Shown: in pieces, positions 60,809-64,000 of the stretch
How positions within the stretch are numbered: the stretch's first letter is position 1
Layout of the letters: every line of letters begins with the position of its first letter
DNA from: Mogibacterium sp.
GTDB taxonomy: Bacteria; Bacillota; Clostridia; Peptostreptococcales; Anaerovoracaceae
DNA length: 64,000 nt
Direction: 5' to 3'
Assembly (NCBI GenBank): GCA_024403035.1
Contig: JAKSSP010000006.1
Coordinates: 1-64,000, forward strand
Notes under the pieces: model-generated
The model's database searches: none
The model's input: the letters and a program-made list of their open reading frames with translations, nothing else
Told to the model about the DNA's origin: nothing
Program-made: the position numbers and the translations under genes

Positions 60809-62707
60809 TTATTCGTCTACGACCTCGTAATCTGCATCGACTGTTCCGTCATCATGAGGAGCGCTGCCGCCGGCGTTGAAGCCGCCCATGTTGTTAGGGT
60901 CGAATCCCGCGCCGCCAAAACCGTCCATGTTAGGATCGAATCCCTGTCCGCCGGCTGCTCCCTGAGCTGCCTGAGCCTCCTGGTAGATCCTTGTCGAGAT
61001 CGGATAGAACGCGTTTGTGAGAGCTTCCATCTTTGTCTTCATGCCGTCGACGTCGTTTGCGTCGATCGCAGCCTGCAGATCGTTCTTAGCTGTCTCAACA
61101 GCCTGCTTCTCGGACTCCGTGACCTTGTCTCCAAGATCCTTGAGCTGCTTGTCGATCTCAAAGATCATGCCCTCGGACTGGTTCTTTGTCTCAACAGCTT
61201 CCTTCTGCTTCTTGTCCTGCTCTGCGAACTGCTCAGCCTCTTTGATCTTGGCGTTGATCTCTTCGTCAGAGAGCTTTGTCGAAGAAGTGATGGTGATCTT
61301 CTGCTCTTTGCCTGTAGCCATGTCCTTTGCGCTTACGTTTACGATACCGTTTGCGTCAATATCGAATGTTACCTCGATCTGAGGGATACCGCGAGGAGCC
61401 GGTGCGATGCCGCTGAGCTGGAATCTTCCGAGCGTGATGTTGCCGGCTGCCATTTCTCTCTCACCCTGCATTACATGGATGTCTACAGCAGTCTGGTTGT
61501 CGGCCGCTGTGGAGAAGATCTGGCTCTTCTTTGTAGGGATAGTCGTATTTCTTTCGATCAGCTTTGTAGCTACTCCGCCGAGTGTCTCGATGGACAGCGA
61601 CAGCGGTGTAACATCGAGGAGCAGGATGTCGTTGACTTCGCCTGTCAGAACGCCTGCCTGGATGGCAGCGCCGATGGCTACGCATTCATCAGGGTTGATG
61701 CCCTTGAACGGCTCCTTACCTGTTACGTTCTTTACTGCTTCCTGAACAGCCGGGATCCTTGTGGAACCGCCTACCAGGATGACCTTCTCAAGATCAGCCG
61801 ATGTAACGCCGGCATCCTTCATGGCCTTATGCATAGGCTCGATAGTCCTGTCTACGAGATTCTTTGTCAGCTGCTCGAATCTTGCTCTTGTAACGTCCAT
61901 GTCCATGTGGAGAGGACCTGAAGCGTTTGCAGCGATGAACGGCAGGTTGACCTTTGTGGTCTGAGCTGTGGAAAGCTCCTTCTTTGCCTTCTCAGCAGCC
62001 TCTTTCAGTCTCTGGAGAGCCATCTTGTCCTGTCTGAGGTCGATGCCGTTCTCCTTCTGGAAGCTGTCAGCAAGGAAGTTCATCAGAGCGTTGTCGAAAT
62101 CATCGCCGCCCAGATGTGTATCGCCGTTTGTAGCAAGTACTTCGAATACTCCGTCGCCGAGTTCGAGTACGGATACGTCGAATGTGCCGCCGCCCAGATC
62201 ATAGACCAGGATCTTGTGGCTTCCTGTATCCTTATCGAGTCCGTATGCCAGCGAAGCTGCTGTAGGCTCGTTGATGATCCTCTTTACTTCGAGACCGGCG
62301 ATCTTGCCTGCGTCCTTTGTAGCCTGCTTCTGAGCGTCGCTGAAGTAAGCCGGTACTGTGATGACAGCCTCTGTGACCTTCTCGCCCAGATAAGCCTCAG
62401 CGTCTGCTTTCAGCTTCTGAAGGATCATGGCAGAGATCTCCTGCGGTGTGTAATCCTTGCCGCGGAGGTTTACCTTGTAGTTCTCGCCCATGTGTCTCTT
62501 GATCGAAGCAACAGTGCCCTCAGGCTCTGTGATCGCGATTCTCTTGGCGGTTTCGCCGACAAGTCTCTCGCCGCTCTTTGTGAATGATACTACCGAAGGT
62601 GTGGTTCTCATGCCCTCGGAGTTTGTGATAACTGTAGGCTCTCCGCCTTCGAGTACTGCTACGCAGCTGTTGGTGGTGCCCAGATCGATTCCTATTACTT
62701 TGCTCAT
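60809..62707 (-). CDS. dnaK: Chaperone DnaK (Hsp70)
   Basis: ATP-driven chaperone of 632 residues: [13 protein letters not shown] at the N-terminus, the LGGGTFDVS motif, [10 protein letters not shown], the substrate domain with [17 protein letters not shown] and the [14 protein letters not shown] tail. It is preceded by grpE by 36 bp. Highly biased codon use fits strong expression. Confidence 0.99.
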   Translation of the reverse strand: MSKVIGIDLGTTNSCVAVLEGGEPTVITNSEGMRTTPSVVSFTKSGERLVGETAKRIAITEPEGTVASIKRHMGENYKVNLRGKDYTPQEISAMILQKLKADAEAYLGEKVTEAVITVPAYFSDAQKQATKDAGKIAGLEVKRIINEPTAASLAYGLDKDTGSHKILVYDLGGGTFDVSVLELGDGVFEVLATNGDTHLGGDDFDNALMNFLADSFQKENGIDLRQDKMALQRLKEAAEKAKKELSTAQTTKVNLPFIAANASGPLHMDMDVTRARFEQLTKNLVDRTIEPMHKAMKDAGVTSADLEKVILVGGSTRIPAVQEAVKNVTGKEPFKGINPDECVAIGAAIQAGVLTGEVNDILLLDVTPLSLSIETLGGVATKLIERNTTIPTKKSQIFSTAADNQTAVDIHVMQGEREMAAGNITLGRFQLSGIAPAPRGIPQIEVTFDIDANGIVNVSAKDMATGKEQKITITSSTKLSDEEINAKIKEAEQFAEQDKKQKEAVETKNQSEGMIFEIDKQLKDLGDKVTESEKQAVETAKNDLQAAIDANDVDGMKTKMEALTNAFYPISTRIYQEAQAAQGAAGGQGFDPNMDGFGGAGFDPNNMGGFNAGGSAPHDDGTVDADYEVVDE

Positions 62708-62743
62708 AATTGTATCCTCCTGTATGTGAATGAGATTTATTAA

Positions 62744-63343
62744 CTATTTTTTGTTGACGGCTACCATCGAAGGTCTTACGACTTTGTCTCTGAGTTTGTA
62801 GCCCTTCTGAAGGACCTTCGTTATCTTTCCGTCGTCCTTGTCCTCTATATTGTCTGTCATGACCGCGTTGTGAACGTTAGGGTCGAATTCTTCGTCCATC
62901 GCCTTGATTTCCTCGACGCCCGCGTTCTCAAGCGCTTTCATGAACTGTTCGAATATGAGCTGCATTCCCTTCGCGTATCCCTCGAGATCGTCAGTCTCTG
63001 TCGCGAGCGCTCTTTCGAAATTGTCTATCACCGGCAGAAGGTCTCCGACTATCTTTTCGTTTGCGTATTGCAGCGTGTCGGTCTTCTCCTTCGCGGCTCT
63101 TCTCTTATAGTTCTGGAATTCGGCCATCAGCCTCATGTATCTTTCGGATTCGGCCTCCGCTGCAGCCTTTTCGTCTGCGGCAGCCTTTTCCGCGGCTTCG
63201 GCTTCGCCGGCTTTCTCTTCACCGGCAGTTTCTTCAGGGGCCTCTTCTTCAGGAGCCTTTGACTCTTCAGCCTTTACTTCCTCGGCCTCATTTTTTTCGT
63301 CTTCTATCTTGATGTGCTTTTTCTTTTCTTCTGACATCAGCAT
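62744..63343 (-). CDS. grpE: Nucleotide exchange factor GrpE
   Basis: GrpE releases ADP from DnaK. The 199 residues have an acidic, Glu/Ala-rich N-terminal coiled coil of ~65 residues and the conserved C-terminal part (EFQNYKRRAAKEKTD, PVIDNFERAL, DPNVHNAVM, VLQKGYKLRDKVVRPSMVAVNKK). It follows hrcA by 36 bp. Confidence 0.96.
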   Translation of the reverse strand: MLMSEEKKKHIKIEDEKNEAEEVKAEESKAPEEEAPEETAGEEKAGEAEAAEKAAADEKAAAEAESERYMRLMAEFQNYKRRAAKEKTDTLQYANEKIVGDLLPVIDNFERALATETDDLEGYAKGMQLIFEQFMKALENAGVEEIKAMDEEFDPNVHNAVMTDNIEDKDDGKITKVLQKGYKLRDKVVRPSMVAVNKK

Positions 63344-63379
63344 GTTTCCTTTCGCGTAGTTAGTCTGTTTTATTCCGGG

Positions 63380-64000
63380 CTATTCATCCTTACCGGCATT
63401 CCCGTCGCCGGTGTCTCCCGGCAGCCTGAAACTCTCGCTCAGGTTATTGGTCAGGTATTCCATGATCGACGTTATCTCATCATATTTCATCCTTGTCGGT
63501 CCTATGACTCCGATCTTTCCGACCAGCTTGCCGTCTACATGGTATGTCGCCGTGATCAGCGTGCAGTCCTTCATCTTGTCGTTCTCTTCGCCTATGGTGA
63601 CCACGACTCCGTCGTCTCTGGCCAGCATCTTCTGGGTGAACCAGTCTTTTCTCGCGAAGAGCTCCATGAAGTCTCTCGCCCTGTCGATGCTTGTATACTC
63701 AGGCAGATTGAAGATGTTGGTCATGCCCTCCATGTACAGATTGACGTTCAGCATGTCCTCAAGAGTCCTTATGAAGCTAGGCATTACGTTGCCTTTCAGC
63801 TGAGCAAGGGCTTCGATGTCCGAACCGACATCCTCGGCGATCTCATTCTTGAGTACATCGTCGAGAGTACGGCCTTTATAACTCACAGTCATGTTCTTGC
63901 TCAGAAGCTCAAGCGATTCTTGTGTGTACGGCACATTCAGCCTCAGCGTCGTGTTTGTCACGTTGCCGCTGTCTCCGACTATCATGAGGATGAGCGTACG
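63380..64000 (-). CDS. hrcA: Heat-inducible transcription repressor HrcA, C-terminal part
   Basis: The frame runs from 63380 past the right edge; about 206 residues are present. They cover the GAF-like and C-terminal domains of HrcA (LILMIVGDSGNVTNTTLRLNVPY; VVVTIGEENDKMKDCTLITATYHVDGKLVGKIGVIGPTRMKYDEI). The N-terminal DNA-binding domain and any CIRCE operator lie outside. The C-terminal tail PGDTGDGNAGKDE is longer than usual. HrcA represses this operon at normal temperature with GroEL help. Confidence 0.95.
   Translation of the reverse strand, partial: RTLILMIVGDSGNVTNTTLRLNVPYTQESLELLSKNMTVSYKGRTLDDVLKNEIAEDVGSDIEALAQLKGNVMPSFIRTLEDMLNVNLYMEGMTNIFNLPEYTSIDRARDFMELFARKDWFTQKMLARDDGVVVTIGEENDKMKDCTLITATYHVDGKLVGKIGVIGPTRMKYDEITSIMEYLTNNLSESFRLPGDTGDGNAGKDE

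Noticed and set aside
1-64000. Mobile elements, prophage or CRISPR arrays
   Set aside because: No transposase, integrase, phage structural genes or spaced direct repeats were seen; the only repeats are the short palindromes.

Overview
The window looks like chromosomal DNA of a low-copy, anaerobic Gram-positive bacterium of the class Clostridia, with base composition near 50% GC. The support is: AGGAGG-type ribosome binding sites, tRNAs with encoded CCA, an hrcA-grpE-dnaK-dnaJ heat-shock cluster, butyrate kinase, a full selenocysteine system, small alarmone synthetase, GH25 lysozyme and a lysozyme tail of a kind I associate with Eubacteriales Family XIII (Mogibacterium/Anaerovoracaceae). The family-level placement is inference. 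I see no phage, insertion sequence, CRISPR array or plasmid genes.

Layout. 1-3.5 kb: tRNA-Val (cut by the window edge), tRNA-Met, lgt, ychF and an RNase H-like protein with an apparently leaderless promoter. 3.5-21 kb: one very long minus-strand run with almost no gaps. It starts at selC (tRNA-Sec) and selA-selB and continues through a lipoprotein, an Mrp-type Fe-S ATPase, potABC, a divergent FolD, a small alarmone synthetase, valS-folC, glyA, a P-loop protein, an orphan DNA methyltransferase and a YitT protein. 21-25.7 kb: a second minus-strand operon with cysE, an HD hydrolase, purine nucleoside phosphorylase, a free-standing LarC2 domain, uridine kinase, LarE and a small unknown protein. 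25.8-26.2 kb: a gene-free interval that carries its own promoter, many hairpins and a strong terminator; I read it as a structured non-coding RNA gene of about 365 nt.

26.2-33 kb: aspartate-family amino-acid genes, asd-lysC-hom leftward and thrC-pheB-lysR rightward. 33-34.2 kb: selD, which is itself a selenoprotein with an in-frame UGA followed by a clear bacterial SECIS hairpin, so selA, selB, selC and selD all lie within about 17 kb. 34.3-48.7 kb: uracil permease, butyrate kinase, aminotransferase, a DUF1015 protein, two paralogous secreted papain-like proteins, a sodium/solute symporter, an SDR oxidoreductase, a GntR-controlled ABC exporter, a tiny membrane protein, a second YitT protein and an unrecognised protein. 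48.8-64 kb: tRNA-Glu, asparaginase, glycerol kinase, hemW, lepA, rpsT, exonuclease III, GH25 lysozyme, D-cysteine desulfhydrase, another aminotransferase, and dnaJ-dnaK-grpE-hrcA running off the right edge.

The most unusual features are the unassigned structured RNA, the selenoprotein SelD, a family of eight short palindromes (TATGTAAAG-N4-CTTTACATA) that mostly sit directly after stop codons, one of them inside folC, three promoters placed so close to ATG that the mRNAs should be leaderless, a FolD lacking its catalytic lysine, and the pair of secreted cysteine-peptidase-like proteins.
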